Positions 1 through 9,033 of a DNA stretch of 64,000 nt are shown here, piece by piece. The position numbers and the translations under genes were made by a program. The stretch comes from Streptomyces naganishii JCM 4654 (GTDB lineage Bacteria; Actinomycetota; Actinomycetes; Streptomycetales; Streptomycetaceae): assembly GCF_014650575.1 (NCBI RefSeq), contig NZ_BMVF01000020.1:1-64000 (forward strand). Direction: 5' to 3'. The notes below the pieces were generated by a model. It saw only the letters and a list, made by a program, of their open reading frames with translations. It was not told the origin of the DNA and did not search any database. Each line of letters begins with the position of its first letter. The stretch's first letter is position 1.

Positions 1-93
1 GACGAACGTGGTCTTGCCCACGCCGAAGCCGCCCGCCACCACGATCTTCGCGGAAGTGGTCGCCCGGCTTCCGTCAGAGCTTGCGAAGTCCAC
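1..93 (-). CDS. cvnD1: Conservon GTP-binding protein CvnD (5' end only)
   Basis: Only the first 31 codons lie in the window; the gene continues beyond position 1. A GTG at 93 opens a frame with a short polar lead followed by a P-loop, GGFGVGKTTF, at about residues 21-30, the Walker A motif of the small Ras-like GTPases that end each Streptomyces conservon. The start overlaps the last 20 nt of the DUF742 gene, so translation is probably coupled. In the known family, CvnD works with the sensor kinase, roadblock and DUF742 proteins as a membrane-associated complex resembling a eukaryotic G-protein-coupled system. The identity is strong from the motif plus the order of the three genes upstream. 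The number 1 rests on remembered synteny with S. coelicolor SCO5541-5544. Confidence 0.9.
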   Translation of the reverse strand, partial: MDFASSDGSRATTSAKIVVAGGFGVGKTTFV

Positions 94-472
94 TGAGCAC
101 CCTTTCGAGCAGCGTCACATCAGGCGCGCCGCCGTTGTTCTCGTCGCCGCCCGGCTGGTGGATGGCCACCAGGCCGGCCTCGGCGAGGTCCGCGACGAGG
201 ATCCGCGCCACACCGAGCGGCATGGCGAGCAGCGCCGAGACCTCGGCGACCGACTTCACCTCGCGGCACAGATGGCAGATCCGCTGGTGCTCCGGGAGCA
301 GTCCCATCAGCGCTGCCGGGTCGGCCGTCGTGCTGATCAGCGCCTCGATGGCGAGCTGGTAGCGCGGCCGGGTCCGGCCGCCGGTCATCGCGTACGGACG
401 GACCAGCGGCTGGTCGCCCTCGTCCCCGTACGGCTCGGCGTACGGATCATGAGAGGCGGTGGGCGGGGTCAT
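74..472 (-). CDS. cvnC1: Conservon DUF742 protein CvnC
   Basis: A 132-aa protein with the DUF742 fold, a winged-helix-like domain found in the third gene of conservons. Landmarks are an N-terminal segment with LVRPYAMTGGRT at about residues 23-34, a conserved EHQRICHLCRE stretch near residues 61-71, and a LLAMPLGVARILVADL helix pair typical of the family. The length is normal. It ends 20 nt inside the CvnD gene and starts 111 nt downstream of the CvnB stop, an unusually wide gap for this operon. Its biochemical role is not known; it is thought to assemble with the GTPase and roadblock proteins. Confidence 0.92.
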   Translation of the reverse strand: MTPPTASHDPYAEPYGDEGDQPLVRPYAMTGGRTRPRYQLAIEALISTTADPAALMGLLPEHQRICHLCREVKSVAEVSALLAMPLGVARILVADLAEAGLVAIHQPGGDENNGGAPDVTLLERVLSGLRKL

Positions 473-583
473 GAATCCTCCGGGCGGGACAGCAAGTCGT
501 TCGGGCTAGCCGTCTGACGGGGCCGGTGGGGGGATTGTGGCGGCCGGACGGTGATTTGGTGAGACGGGTGGTACCGGGGCCTG

Positions 584-1006
584 TCAGTGGAGCAGACTGC
601 CCTGTAGTTCGGCGCGCAGGTCGGGCGTGAGGACCGCGCCCGCGCGGTCGACGAGCAGCGCCATCTCGTAGCCGACGAGGCCGATGTCGCACTCCGGGTG
701 CGCGAGCACGGCCAGGGACGAGCCGTCCGAGACGGACATGAGGAAGAGAAAACCGCGCTCCATCTCGACGACCGTCTGCGCCACGTTGCCGCCCTCGAAG
801 ATCCGGGAAGCCCCGGCGGTCAGCGAGGTGAGGCCGGACGCGACGGCCGCGAGCTGGTCTGCCCGGTCGCGGGGGAAGCCTTCGGACATCGCCAGAAGGA
901 GTCCGTCGGCGGACACAACGACGGTGTGGGACACCCCGGGGGTGTTGTCCACGAAGTTGGTGATCAACCAGTTGAGGTTCTGTGCCGCCTGGCTCATCGG
1001 GCTCAA
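584..1006 (-). CDS. cvnB1: Conservon roadblock/LC7 protein CvnB
   Basis: A roadblock/LC7-domain protein (137-140 aa), the second gene of the conservon, expected to regulate the partner GTPase. The sequence NLNWLITNFVDNTPGVSHTV followed by the SADGLLLAMSEG strand and a C-terminal LTPDLRAELQGSLLH is characteristic of CvnB. Two starts are possible. A TTG at 1006, directly behind the CvnA stop, has AGGAG six bases upstream. The ATG at 997 gives the commonly annotated 137-residue protein, but the same AGGAG is then about 15 bases away. The TTG is listed because its ribosome-binding spacing is better; the ATG remains possible. The gene follows the CvnA stop with no gap, so coupling is likely. Confidence 0.93.
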   Translation of the reverse strand: MSPMSQAAQNLNWLITNFVDNTPGVSHTVVVSADGLLLAMSEGFPRDRADQLAAVASGLTSLTAGASRIFEGGNVAQTVVEMERGFLFLMSVSDGSSLAVLAHPECDIGLVGYEMALLVDRAGAVLTPDLRAELQGSLLH

Positions 1007-4000
1007 CTAACGCTCCTGCTGGTGAGTGGGGCTCGGGAAGCCGCCCGTCTGACCGTTGCCGGCCTGACGGCCCTGTGCGATGCCCCTGCGGAGATTGGTC
1101 AGCCGTCCGCGTACGTCGTCAGGCGCACGCGAGACCTGCGGACCGCTCTGGTGCTGTTGCTGCTGAGCCGTGCCCGGGACGAGGTTCGCCCGGGGCACCC
1201 GGCGCGGCAGGCCGGAGGTGGTGACTCCGCCCGCGGCGGGCTGCCGTACGCGCTCGGCCTGCCGGACGAGGTCGTCGTTCGGCGAGCTGCGCCACGCGGC
1301 GGAGGCGGCGGTCCGCTGGGGACCGGTGGGGGTCTGCGGGGCAGCAGGAGCCTGCTGCTGGGGGGCCGGGGCGCTCGGCTGCTGCTGACGGCCACCGCCG
1401 CGGAACCAATTGGTCTCCAGGGTGTCGTACAGCGGCGTCCGTCCGTCGCCGGGACCCGTGGCCGGGGGAAGCGCCTCGGGCTCCTGACGGGCCGGGCGCT
1501 GCGCGGCCGGCGGCCGCTGGGCACCGAAGTCGGCGGGACCGCCGGGCTGCGGCCTCTCGAACTGACCGGTGGACGACGGGTCCTGACGGCCCGGCAGGGC
1601 GTGCCGGCCGGTGGAGCTCGGGTCGTAGCCGGGCTGGGCGTACTGGCCCGTGGAGCCGTTGTCGTAGGCCTGCGGGGCCTGCACCGCGGGGAACTGGCCG
1701 GTGGAGGAGGCGTCGTACGCCTGACCGGTGGGGTACTGGCCGGTGGCCGCCGGGTTCTGCGAGGCCGCGCCGAACACGTCGGAGCGGACGTACGGGCCCG
1801 AGTTCTGCGCGCCGGGTGCCGGGTACTGACCGGTGTTCTGCGCGCCGGGCGCCGGGTACTGGCCGGTGTTCTGGCCGCCGCCGCGCTGGGCGTCGTAGCC
1901 GGGGCCGGGTATCGCCGGCATCTCCGCCGTGGCGCCGGGGCCCTGGCGGTCGTCGATCCGCGGCATGCGCGAGGTCTGCGCCGGGTCCTGCTCGTCGTGG
2001 CCGCGCGGGGCGTCCATCTGGGCACGGCCCTGGGCGTTGTCGTCGGCCCAGCTCGCGGTGCGGGACGGGCCGTTGGCGCCGGGCAGCTCCGCCCGGGCTC
2101 CGCCGCGCGGCGGCAGCTGGCGGCCCTGGTCGCCGCCGCCCGCGCGCTGCGGGGGCACGGCGCCGCGGGCGCCGCCGAAGGTGTCCTGGCGGCGGGTGTC
2201 GCCGAAGTTCTGCTGCGGGGCCGGACGCTGACCGTCGTTGAAGCCCTGCGGGGCGCCCGCACCGCCGGACTGCGGCGCCTGGCCGCCGAGCCCGCGCGCA
2301 CCGGGGCCGTTCTGGCGGCCGCCGTTGCCGGGCAGCGCGGCCCGCGGGCCCTGGCCCGAGCCGACCTGCCCGCGCGGAGCGGCACCGGTGCCGAGCCGGC
2401 CCGCACCGCCCTGCGCGGCGCCCGCGCCGAGCGCGCCACCGCCCGCCTGGCCGCTCTGCCGGCGTGCCGCGGCGGCGCCTGCGGCGGCCTGCGCGGCCGC
2501 CGGACCGCCCGTGGAGGGGGCGCCGGGCTTGCCGCCGGCCGGCTTCTTGCCGCCCTGGGCGACGTCCACCGGCAGCATGACGAGGGCCGTGGTGCCGCCG
2601 GAGTCCGACGGGCGCAGCTGGATGCGGATGCCGTGCCGCTGCGAGAGGCGGCCGACCACGAACAGGCCCATGCGGCGGGAGACGGAGACGTCCACGGTGG
2701 GCGGCGAGGCGAGCCGCTCGTTGATCGCCGCCAGGTCCTCGGGGGAGAGGCCGATGCCGGTGTCGTGGATCTCGATCAGCACGCGGCCGTCGGGCAGCGC
2801 GTGACCGGTGACCTTGACCTTGGTCTGCGGGGAGGAGAAGGAGGTCGCGTTCTCTAGCAGCTCGGCGAGCAGGTGCACGAGGTCGTTGACGACGCGGCCG
2901 GCGACCTCGGTGGTCGGCACCGCGGCCAGTTCGATGCGCTCGTACTGCTCCACCTCGGAGGCGGCGGCGCGGAGCACGTCGACCAGCGGGACCGGGCGGG
3001 TCCACCGGCGGCCGGGCTCCTCACCGGCGAGGACGAGGAGGTTCTCGCCGTTACGGCGCATACGGGTCGCGAGGTGGTCCAGCTTGAACAGCGAGGACAG
3101 CTGGTCCGGGTCGGCCTCGCGGGACTCCAGCTCGGAGATCAGCGACAGCTGGCGCTGGATCAGACCCTGGGAGCGGCGCGAGAGGTTGGTGAACATCGCG
3201 TTGACGTTGCCCCGCAGCAGGGCCTGCTCGGCGGCGAGGCGGACCGCCTCGCGGTGCACGTCGTCGAAGGCCGCGGCCACCTGGCCGATCTCGTCCCGGG
3301 AGTGCACACCGACCGACTCCACGGACGTGTCGACGTCCTGCGGGTCGGACTCGGACAGCTGCTTGACCAGCTCGGGCAGGCGGTCCTGGGCGACCTTGGT
3401 GGCGGTCTCCTGCAGGCGGCGCAGCGAGCGGATCATGGAGCGGGCCACGACGAAGGCGCCGACCAGCGACACGCCGAGGACGAGGAGGATCAGGGCACCG
3501 GAGATGATGGCGTCGCGCTCGGTGGCGCTGCGCAGCTCGCGGGCCTTCTGCTCCATCTCCTCGAGCAGCGTGTGCTCGATCTTCTTCATCTGCTCGATCT
3601 TGGTCGAGCTGTCATCGACCCAGTCGCGGTAGGACCGCTTGTCGAGCGAGGCCAGACCGTCCTTGCTGTCCAGGACGCGCTTGGCGTACGTGTCCGCGGA
3701 CAGGATGGTCGGGTTGCCCTCCTCGATGGGCTTGATGAGCTCCTCGGCGCCGTCGCCGTAGATGTTGCGGAAGCTGCTGAGCTCGGAGGTCTGGCTCTCC
3801 AGCGCCGAGTCCGCGTAGAGGCGGTCGTTGTCGGAGAGGTGGCCCGGCTCGGTGTTGTTGGCGGGCAGGGCCGCGGCGATCACGGCGCGCTGCACGGACG
3901 CGTACTCCTTGGCGGAGGAGAAGGCCGCCAGGGCGCGGGTGCGCTGGATCATCTGCGGGTTGCTGGTCGCCTCGGCCATGTCCTGGGAGAGGGCGAGCAA

Positions 4001-4711
4001 CTCGGTGATGAGGTGGTGGTAGGCCTCGACGGTCTGCGTCGAGTTGTCCTTGGCCTGGTACGCGTTCTTGCGGATCTTGCTCAGGCCGTTGAGTTCGCTG
4101 GCCAGGCCGACCAGGGTGTCGCGGACACCCTGGAGGTTGCCGTTCTTGCTGGCGCTGTCGATCTCCTCGGAGGCCGACAGGAAGTTGTCCCGCGCGCGGT
4201 CCGTCTTGTCCTGGAAGCCCTTGACGGTGATGGCGCTCGCGCTGGAGGGGTGCGCCAGCGGGCCGGCCGACTGGTCGCGCTCCTCCTGGAGCGCGGCCGC
4301 CAGCTCGGTGGCCTGCTTGGTCATGTCCGTCAGCAGCTTCATGTTGTCGAGCTGCTGGATGTCGTCCATGTTCTGGCTGATGCGCAGCGCGCCGAGCGAG
4401 GTCGCCGCGACCACGGGGAGCGCGAGCAGCGACACCAGGCGCGTGGAGATGCGCCAGTTGCGCAGCGCCAGGCGCGAGCCAGGGCCCGCGGGGCCCTGGG
4501 CCTTGGGCGGTTTCACCGCCGGAGCGGGGCTCGGCGACGCCTGCGTACCGGACGGGCCGGACACGCCGGGGCGGCCGGCGCGCTCACCGCCGTCACCGGA
4601 GGGGCCGGGGCCCTGGTTCTGGGCGTGCTGGGGCGAGGAACCGCGGTCGGTCCCGCCGTGCGGCTCCGGCTCCGCCGAAGCGCTGCCATCCCTCTTGAAA
4701 CGTCCCTGCAC
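1007..4711 (-). CDS. cvnA1: Conservon nitrate/nitrite-sensor histidine kinase-like protein CvnA
   Basis: A sensor kinase-like membrane protein of about 1234 aa that heads the conservon. In order: a Pro/Gly-rich cytoplasmic lead, TM helix 1 at about residues 80-105, an extracytoplasmic nitrate/nitrite-sensing (NIT) domain to about 400, TM helix 2 at about 404-424, a HAMP linker, and a GHKL ATPase domain near 600-715 with N box (LLAELLENATSF), DTGIGLS and RMGLFVVG motifs. No orthodox His phosphoacceptor box is obvious, as in other CvnA proteins. The last ~500 residues are Pro/Gln/Gly/Ala-rich and contain about eight degenerate (S/N)TGQ(Y/F) repeats. The GTG at 4711 was chosen; the frame is open upstream to 4963, but that part is Arg/Thr-rich, reads like non-coding DNA and lacks family similarity. 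Confidence 0.9.
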   Translation of the reverse strand: MQGRFKRDGSASAEPEPHGGTDRGSSPQHAQNQGPGPSGDGGERAGRPGVSGPSGTQASPSPAPAVKPPKAQGPAGPGSRLALRNWRISTRLVSLLALPVVAATSLGALRISQNMDDIQQLDNMKLLTDMTKQATELAAALQEERDQSAGPLAHPSSASAITVKGFQDKTDRARDNFLSASEEIDSASKNGNLQGVRDTLVGLASELNGLSKIRKNAYQAKDNSTQTVEAYHHLITELLALSQDMAEATSNPQMIQRTRALAAFSSAKEYASVQRAVIAAALPANNTEPGHLSDNDRLYADSALESQTSELSSFRNIYGDGAEELIKPIEEGNPTILSADTYAKRVLDSKDGLASLDKRSYRDWVDDSSTKIEQMKKIEHTLLEEMEQKARELRSATERDAIISGALILLVLGVSLVGAFVVARSMIRSLRRLQETATKVAQDRLPELVKQLSESDPQDVDTSVESVGVHSRDEIGQVAAAFDDVHREAVRLAAEQALLRGNVNAMFTNLSRRSQGLIQRQLSLISELESREADPDQLSSLFKLDHLATRMRRNGENLLVLAGEEPGRRWTRPVPLVDVLRAAASEVEQYERIELAAVPTTEVAGRVVNDLVHLLAELLENATSFSSPQTKVKVTGHALPDGRVLIEIHDTGIGLSPEDLAAINERLASPPTVDVSVSRRMGLFVVGRLSQRHGIRIQLRPSDSGGTTALVMLPVDVAQGGKKPAGGKPGAPSTGGPAAAQAAAGAAAARRQSGQAGGGALGAGAAQGGAGRLGTGAAPRGQVGSGQGPRAALPGNGGRQNGPGARGLGGQAPQSGGAGAPQGFNDGQRPAPQQNFGDTRRQDTFGGARGAVPPQRAGGGDQGRQLPPRGGARAELPGANGPSRTASWADDNAQGRAQMDAPRGHDEQDPAQTSRMPRIDDRQGPGATAEMPAIPGPGYDAQRGGGQNTGQYPAPGAQNTGQYPAPGAQNSGPYVRSDVFGAASQNPAATGQYPTGQAYDASSTGQFPAVQAPQAYDNGSTGQYAQPGYDPSSTGRHALPGRQDPSSTGQFERPQPGGPADFGAQRPPAAQRPARQEPEALPPATGPGDGRTPLYDTLETNWFRGGGRQQQPSAPAPQQQAPAAPQTPTGPQRTAASAAWRSSPNDDLVRQAERVRQPAAGGVTTSGLPRRVPRANLVPGTAQQQQHQSGPQVSRAPDDVRGRLTNLRRGIAQGRQAGNGQTGGFPSPTHQQER

Positions 4712-5337
4712 TAGCGTCGCAACCTCTGGACCAGGCGCCCCTCCGCGCGAGCGGAAGGACGGTGTCGGCGTCGTGGGAAGCGTCCTGAACACACTTCCCG
4801 TGGTGGTCGTGAGTGACCGGCGCTGGCTCCCCCTTCTCGCCGCCACTCGGCGCTGCGTTGCGCCCCCTGCGCGCCGGGTCGATCCTGCGGCGGTCCGTGG
4901 CATTCCAGCACAGTGCCGGATCTCCAACAAGGCATGTGGGCCATGCTGTGACCTCCGTGACACGCCGTGAGTGACGGGTTACGGGATGTGGAAAGGGATC
5001 TCTCCCATAAAGGACATATGACTGCGATCCATTGGGTCCTCTGAGGTGTCCCGCGGGTGTCCCAGTCGCCATGATCAGGAGCGGAATGAAGGCTTCAGGG
5101 GGTTAATGTCCTGATTCGTCGCCACGGAACGCCCCTGATAAATGTCCGCTTTGTCAATGCGGCCGTGAGCAAACTCACACGGAGATCACGGGCTCTTCAC
5201 GCCTTCGGCCGGGAATTGAATGTTTAGCCTGACGCTTTACAGAGATGGCAAATCCGGCAACCCGCGCCCGCGCGGGGCTCCAGCGGCCCTCGCGGCGCCC
5301 GTACACGACGAGGTCTCGTACAACCGTGAAGACGACG
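4712..5337. other. Intergenic region upstream of the conservon and a small gene
   Basis: About 620 bp between the divergent cvnA and the small gene at 5338. The sequence is visibly more A/T-rich from about 4980 to 5250, as expected for promoters. GTGAC-type repeats occur at 4948-4952, 4957-4961 and 4971-4975, with GTTAC at 4978-4982, about 240 bp upstream of cvnA; they could be regulator half-sites. I see no RNA gene or convincing reading frame here. Confidence 0.5.
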
Positions 5338-5514
5338 ATGATGTTCCGCAACATAGCCAACCCCCGGCGCACGACGCTCGCCCACCTCGAGGACGCCGAA
5401 GCGCTGCAGACGCCGCAGCAGCCGGAACACTCCGTCATCCTCCCCACCCAGACCGCCAACCCCCGGCGCACCGTCCTCATGGAGGCCCCGGTCGCGGCCT
5501 CCGTCGCGGAGTAG
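5338..5514 (+). CDS. Hypothetical small protein with a duplicated NPRRT motif
   Basis: I do not recognise a function. Starting at the ATG-ATG pair at 5338, the protein is 58 aa: a short N-terminus with IANPRRTTL, an acidic middle (HLEDAEALQTPQQPEH), a second TANPRRTVLM, and an Ala/Val tail ending VAE. The two NPRRT(T/V)L copies are 34 residues apart. The frame is open to an ATG at 5245, but the extra 31 residues are Arg/Thr-rich and look less like protein; the ribosome-binding signal is weak for each start. A strong hairpin terminator at 5589-5619 closes the unit, which supports a real transcript. There is no signal peptide or membrane segment. It could be a conserved small regulator or a precursor-type peptide, but no modifying enzyme is nearby. 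Confidence 0.55.
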   Translation: MMFRNIANPRRTTLAHLEDAEALQTPQQPEHSVILPTQTANPRRTVLMEAPVAASVAE

Positions 5515-5588
5515 TACGCACGCCGGACGCCGGATGCTCACAGTGGGCACGAGGCGTACGAAGAAACGAAAGAAGAGACGAAGAAGAC

Positions 5589-5619
5589 AAGGGGCGCCCC
5601 GCCGGCCGGGGCGCCCCTT
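5589..5619 (+). terminator. Hairpin terminator after the small gene
   Basis: A perfect 12-bp G/C-rich stem (AAGGGGCGCCCC, loop of 7, GGGGCGCCCCTT) followed by CTCGTC, 75 bp after the small gene's stop. Confidence 0.75.
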
Positions 5620-5636
5620 CTCGTCGCCCGGGCCGC

Positions 5637-5700
5637 GGTGCGCGCGGTCGCGCGGGCGACGATGCGCGCGGTCGCGCGGGCCGCGACGCGCGCGGTCCGG
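5637..5700. repeat. Three-copy 24-bp tandem repeat
   Basis: The core GCGCGCGGTCGCGCGGGC occurs at 5640-5657 and 5664-5681, and its first ten bases recur at 5688-5697, an exact 24-bp period. It lies between the terminator and the hydrolase gene. No function is apparent. Confidence 0.7.
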
Positions 5701-5808
5701 ATCGGCGATGCGCGCCGTCCACCCCGTAATGCGCGAGGTCCCGGGCGCCCGCCGCGTTAGCCTGGAGCGTCAGACTCCAGCCAGTTCAGTCAAGGGGCCA
5801 AGCAACCC

Positions 5809-6594
5809 GTGCGCATCGCCAGGTTCTCCATCGACGGGAACGTAGCCTTCGGCGCGGTCGAGGGCGACAAGCCGGACGAGCTCGTCCTCGACATCATCAA
5901 GGGCATCCCGTTCGCGGACTTCGAGCTCTCCGGCACCAAGGTGCCGCTCGCCAAGGTACGGCTGCTGCCGCCGGTGCTCCCCAACAAGGTCGTGGCCTTC
6001 GGCCGCAACTACGCCGAGCACGCCCGCGAGCTGGGCAACGAGGTGCCCGACGTCCCCTTCGCCTTCTTCAAGCCGTCCACCTCGGTGATCGGCCCCGGCG
6101 ACGAGATCCGCTACCCCTCCTTCTCCGAGGAGCTGCACCACGAGGCCGAGCTGGCCGTGGTGATCGGGCGGATGTGCCGCGAGGTCCCGCGCGACCGCGT
6201 CAAGGACGTCGTCTTCGGCTACACCTGCGCCAACGACGTCACCGCCCGGGACGTGCAGCGGCGCGAGAAGCAGTGGGCGCGGGCCAAGGGCTTCGACACC
6301 TCCTGCCCGCTGGGCCCCTGGGTGGAGACGGACATCGACCTGGCCGCCGCGTCCGACCTGACCGTCCAGCTCACCGTCAACGGCGAGCAACGGCAGCTGG
6401 GCCGCACCAGCGAGATGGTCCACCCCATCGAGGACCTCATCGTCAACATCTCCGAGGCCATGACGCTGCTCCCCGGCGACGTGATCCTCACGGGCACCCC
6501 GGCAGGGGTCGGCCCCCTCAACGTCGGCGACGAGGTCGCCGTCACCATCGAAGGCATCGGCACTCTCACCAACAAGGTTGTCAAGCGTGGCTAG
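5809..6594 (+). CDS. Fumarylacetoacetate hydrolase (FAH)-family protein
   Basis: A 261-aa cytosolic protein of the FAH/2-hydroxyhepta-2,4-diene-1,7-dioate isomerase family, which cleaves or isomerises C-C bonds in dicarbonyl acids using Mg2+/Mn2+. The metal ligands are visible as [14 protein letters not shown] (two Glu) and [14 protein letters not shown] (Asp). [13 protein letters not shown] and the C-terminal [11 protein letters not shown] are the usual family signatures. The exact substrate cannot be told; oxaloacetate decarboxylase or acylpyruvase-type activity is possible. The GTG start at 5809 puts the N-terminus at MRIARF, as in homologues. Its last 8 nt overlap gltX, so the two genes are co-translated. 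This pairing is conserved in streptomycetes and has no obvious metabolic logic. Confidence 0.9.
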   Translation: MRIARFSIDGNVAFGAVEGDKPDELVLDIIKGIPFADFELSGTKVPLAKVRLLPPVLPNKVVAFGRNYAEHARELGNEVPDVPFAFFKPSTSVIGPGDEIRYPSFSEELHHEAELAVVIGRMCREVPRDRVKDVVFGYTCANDVTARDVQRREKQWARAKGFDTSCPLGPWVETDIDLAAASDLTVQLTVNGEQRQLGRTSEMVHPIEDLIVNISEAMTLLPGDVILTGTPAGVGPLNVGDEVAVTIEGIGTLTNKVVKRG

Positions 6595-8071
6595 CGCATC
6601 CGGCTCCTCCGTACGCGTCCGTTTCTGTCCCTCGCCCACCGGTAACCCCCACGTGGGCCTGGTCCGCACCGCCCTGTTCAACTGGGCGTTCGCCCGGCAC
6701 CACCAGGGCACCCTGGTCTTCCGCATCGAGGACACCGACGCGGCCCGAGACTCCGAGGAGTCCTACAACCAACTGCTCGACGCGATGCGCTGGCTGGGCT
6801 TCGACTGGGACGAGGGCCCCGAGGTCGGCGGCCCGCACGCGCCGTACCGCCAGTCGCAGCGCATGGACATCTACAAGGACGTCGCGCGAAAGCTGCTCGA
6901 CGCCGGCCACGCCTACCACTGCTACTGCTCCCAGGAGGAGCTGGACAGCCGCCGCGAGGCCGCCCGCGCCGCCGGCCGCCCCTCCGGGTACGACGGTCAC
7001 TGCCGCGACCTCAGCGCCGCCCAGGTCGAGGAGTACGAGGCCCAGGGCCGCGCCCCGATCGTCCGCTTCCGCATGCCCGACGAGACGATCACCTTCACGG
7101 ACCTGGTCCGCGGCGAGATCACCTACCTCCCGGAAAACGTCCCGGACTACGGCATCGTCCGCGCCAACGGAGCCCCGCTCTACACGCTGGTCAACCCGGT
7201 CGACGACGCCCTGATGGAGATCACCCACGTCCTGCGCGGCGAGGACCTGCTCTCCTCCACCCCGCGCCAGATCGCCCTCTACAAGGCGCTGACCGAACTG
7301 GGCGTCGCCAAGCGGACCCCCGAGTTCGGCCACCTGCCGTACGTGATGGGGGAGGGCAACAAGAAGCTCTCCAAGCGCGACCCGCAGTCCTCGCTGAACC
7401 TCTACCGCGAGCGCGGATTCCTGCCCGAGGGGCTGCTCAACTACCTGTCCCTGCTCGGCTGGTCGCTCTCGGCCGACCAGGACATCTTCTCCGTCGAGGA
7501 GATGGTCGCGGCCTTCGACATCGGGGACGTGAACCCCAACCCGGCCCGCTTCGACCTGAAGAAGTGCGAGGCGATCAACGCCGACCACATCCGGATGCTG
7601 GACGTGAAGGACTTCACGGAGCGCTGCGCGCCCTGGCTGAAGCCGCCCATCGCGCCCTGGGCGCCGGAGGACTTCGACGAGTCCAAGTGGCAGGCGATCG
7701 CCCCGTACGCCCAGACCCGCCTGAAGGTCCTGTCCGAGATCACGGACAACGTCGACTTTCTCTTCCTCGCCGAGCCGGTCTTCGACGAGGCGTCCTGGAC
7801 CAAGGCGATGAAGGAGGGCAGCGACGCCCTGCTGCGCACCGCCCGCGAGAAGCTCGAGTCGGCCGACTGGACCTCCGCGGACTCCCTCAAGGAGGCCGTC
7901 CTGGCCGCCGGCGAGGCCCACGGCCTCAAGCTCGGCAAGGCCCAGGCCCCCGTCCGCGTGGCCGTCACCGGCCGCACGGTCGGCCTCCCCCTCTTCGAGT
8001 CCCTGGAAGTCCTGGGCAAGGAGAAGACCCTCGCCAGGATCGACGCGGCCCTGGCCAGGCTCGCCGCCTGA
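6587..8071 (+). CDS. gltX: Glutamyl-tRNA synthetase
   Basis: A class I aminoacyl-tRNA synthetase of 494 aa that attaches glutamate to tRNA-Glu. Known actinobacterial enzymes are non-discriminating and also mischarge tRNA-Gln, which GatCAB then amidates. The HIGH-type motif is [10 protein letters not shown] near the N-terminus, and the KMSKS-type loop is KKLSKRD at about residue 262. The Rossmann catalytic core and the C-terminal anticodon-binding helical domain are both full length. The GTG at 6587 (protein starting [13 protein letters not shown]) was preferred over the TTG nine bases upstream. It overlaps the FAH gene by 8 nt. A tRNA array with Glu and Gln tRNAs lies 1 kb downstream. Confidence 0.97.
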   Translation: MASASGSSVRVRFCPSPTGNPHVGLVRTALFNWAFARHHQGTLVFRIEDTDAARDSEESYNQLLDAMRWLGFDWDEGPEVGGPHAPYRQSQRMDIYKDVARKLLDAGHAYHCYCSQEELDSRREAARAAGRPSGYDGHCRDLSAAQVEEYEAQGRAPIVRFRMPDETITFTDLVRGEITYLPENVPDYGIVRANGAPLYTLVNPVDDALMEITHVLRGEDLLSSTPRQIALYKALTELGVAKRTPEFGHLPYVMGEGNKKLSKRDPQSSLNLYRERGFLPEGLLNYLSLLGWSLSADQDIFSVEEMVAAFDIGDVNPNPARFDLKKCEAINADHIRMLDVKDFTERCAPWLKPPIAPWAPEDFDESKWQAIAPYAQTRLKVLSEITDNVDFLFLAEPVFDEASWTKAMKEGSDALLRTAREKLESADWTSADSLKEAVLAAGEAHGLKLGKAQAPVRVAVTGRTVGLPLFESLEVLGKEKTLARIDAALARLAA

Positions 8072-8084
8072 CCCGCGCGCACCT

Positions 8085-8127
8085 ACGACAGGCGTGGCCC
8101 CGGAACCCCCGGGGCCGCCCCTGTCGT
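8085..8127 (+). terminator. Hairpin terminator after gltX
   Basis: ACGACAGG and CCTGTCGT form the outer stem, with an inner GGCCCCGG/CCGGGGCC stem, 14 bp after the gltX stop. There is no U-tract, as usual in this genus. Confidence 0.65.
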
Positions 8128-8204
8128 CCTGCTTACCGCGCGTCGGCCTCGTCGATCAGGCGGGCGCCCCGCGTCGCCGGTCGTCCGGCGGTACTGTCGG
8201 TGGC

Positions 8205-8939
8205 ATGGGGATCCGGGCCGTCCTGTGGGACGTCGACGACACGCTGTTCGACTACACCTCGGCCGACCGGGCGGGGATGCGGGCTCATCTGCTGGCCGAG
8301 CGGCTGCTGGACAGGTACGGCACCGCCGAGGAGGCGCTGGCGCACTGGCGGCGGATCACCGACGCGCAGTGGGCGCGGTTCTCGGCCGGCGAGGCGACCT
8401 TCGAGGAGCAGCGGCGGGACCGGGTGCGGGTCTTCCTGGACCGGCCGGAGCTGACCGACGGCGAGGCCGACGCCTGGTTCGACCGTTATCTCGGTCACTA
8501 CGAGGCCGCCTGGGCGCTCTTCCCGGACGTGCTGCCCGTGCTGGACGCCCTGGCCGTCAGCCACCGGCACGCGGTGCTGTCCAACTCCAGCGTCACCGTC
8601 CAGGAGCGCAAGCTGCGCGCGCTCGGCGTGCGGGACCGCTTCGAGGCGCTGCTGTGCGCCGCCGAGCTGGGGGTGTCCAAGCCCGAGGCGCGGGCGTTCC
8701 ACGCCGCCTGCGACGCCCTGGAGCTGCCCCCGCACCAGGTCGCGTACGTCGGCGACCACCCGGACATCGACGGGCGGGGCGCCGCCGAGGCCGGGCTGCT
8801 GTCGGTGTGGATCGACCGCGACGGCGTCCACACCGCCCCCGAGGCGGGCGCCGCCCCGCACCGGATCGCCTCCCTCGCCGAACTCCCCGCGCTCCTCGGC
8901 GCCGATACCCGTTTTGGAGCCCCGTCCACCTTCGGGTAA
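8205..8939 (+). CDS. HAD-superfamily hydrolase
   Basis: A 244-aa haloacid dehalogenase-type phosphatase. Motif I is LWDVDDTLFDYT at residues 7-18 (nucleophile Asp plus second Asp), motif II is the Ser of AVLSNSS, motif III is the Lys of LGVSKPEARAF, and motif IV is YVGDHPDIDGRGAAEAG. The helical cap between motifs I and II marks subfamily I, similar to YjjG or phosphoglycolate phosphatases, but the substrate is not predictable. The ATG at 8205 was chosen because the catalytic Asp lies close to the N-terminus. A TACTGT -10-like hexamer at 8192-8197 lies only seven bases upstream of the ATG, so the mRNA may be leaderless. Confidence 0.9.
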   Translation: MGIRAVLWDVDDTLFDYTSADRAGMRAHLLAERLLDRYGTAEEALAHWRRITDAQWARFSAGEATFEEQRRDRVRVFLDRPELTDGEADAWFDRYLGHYEAAWALFPDVLPVLDALAVSHRHAVLSNSSVTVQERKLRALGVRDRFEALLCAAELGVSKPEARAFHAACDALELPPHQVAYVGDHPDIDGRGAAEAGLLSVWIDRDGVHTAPEAGAAPHRIASLAELPALLGADTRFGAPSTFG

Positions 8940-9033
8940 TGTTCTTCCTGCGCCGCCGGGGAGCGGGCCGGAAGGCCGGAAACCCGACAGGCGCAGTGCT
9001 AGAACAAGAACCCCTCAGGGGCTTGCGTTCCAG

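Noticed and set aside
698-2857. 719-aa reading frame on the plus strand opposite cvnA
   Set aside because: Antisense shadow of a very G/C-rich gene; composition is Arg/Gly/Ala with no domain, and cvnA has clear family motifs.
2873-4714. 613-aa plus-strand reading frame opposite cvnA
   Set aside because: Same shadow effect; no start signal or motif.
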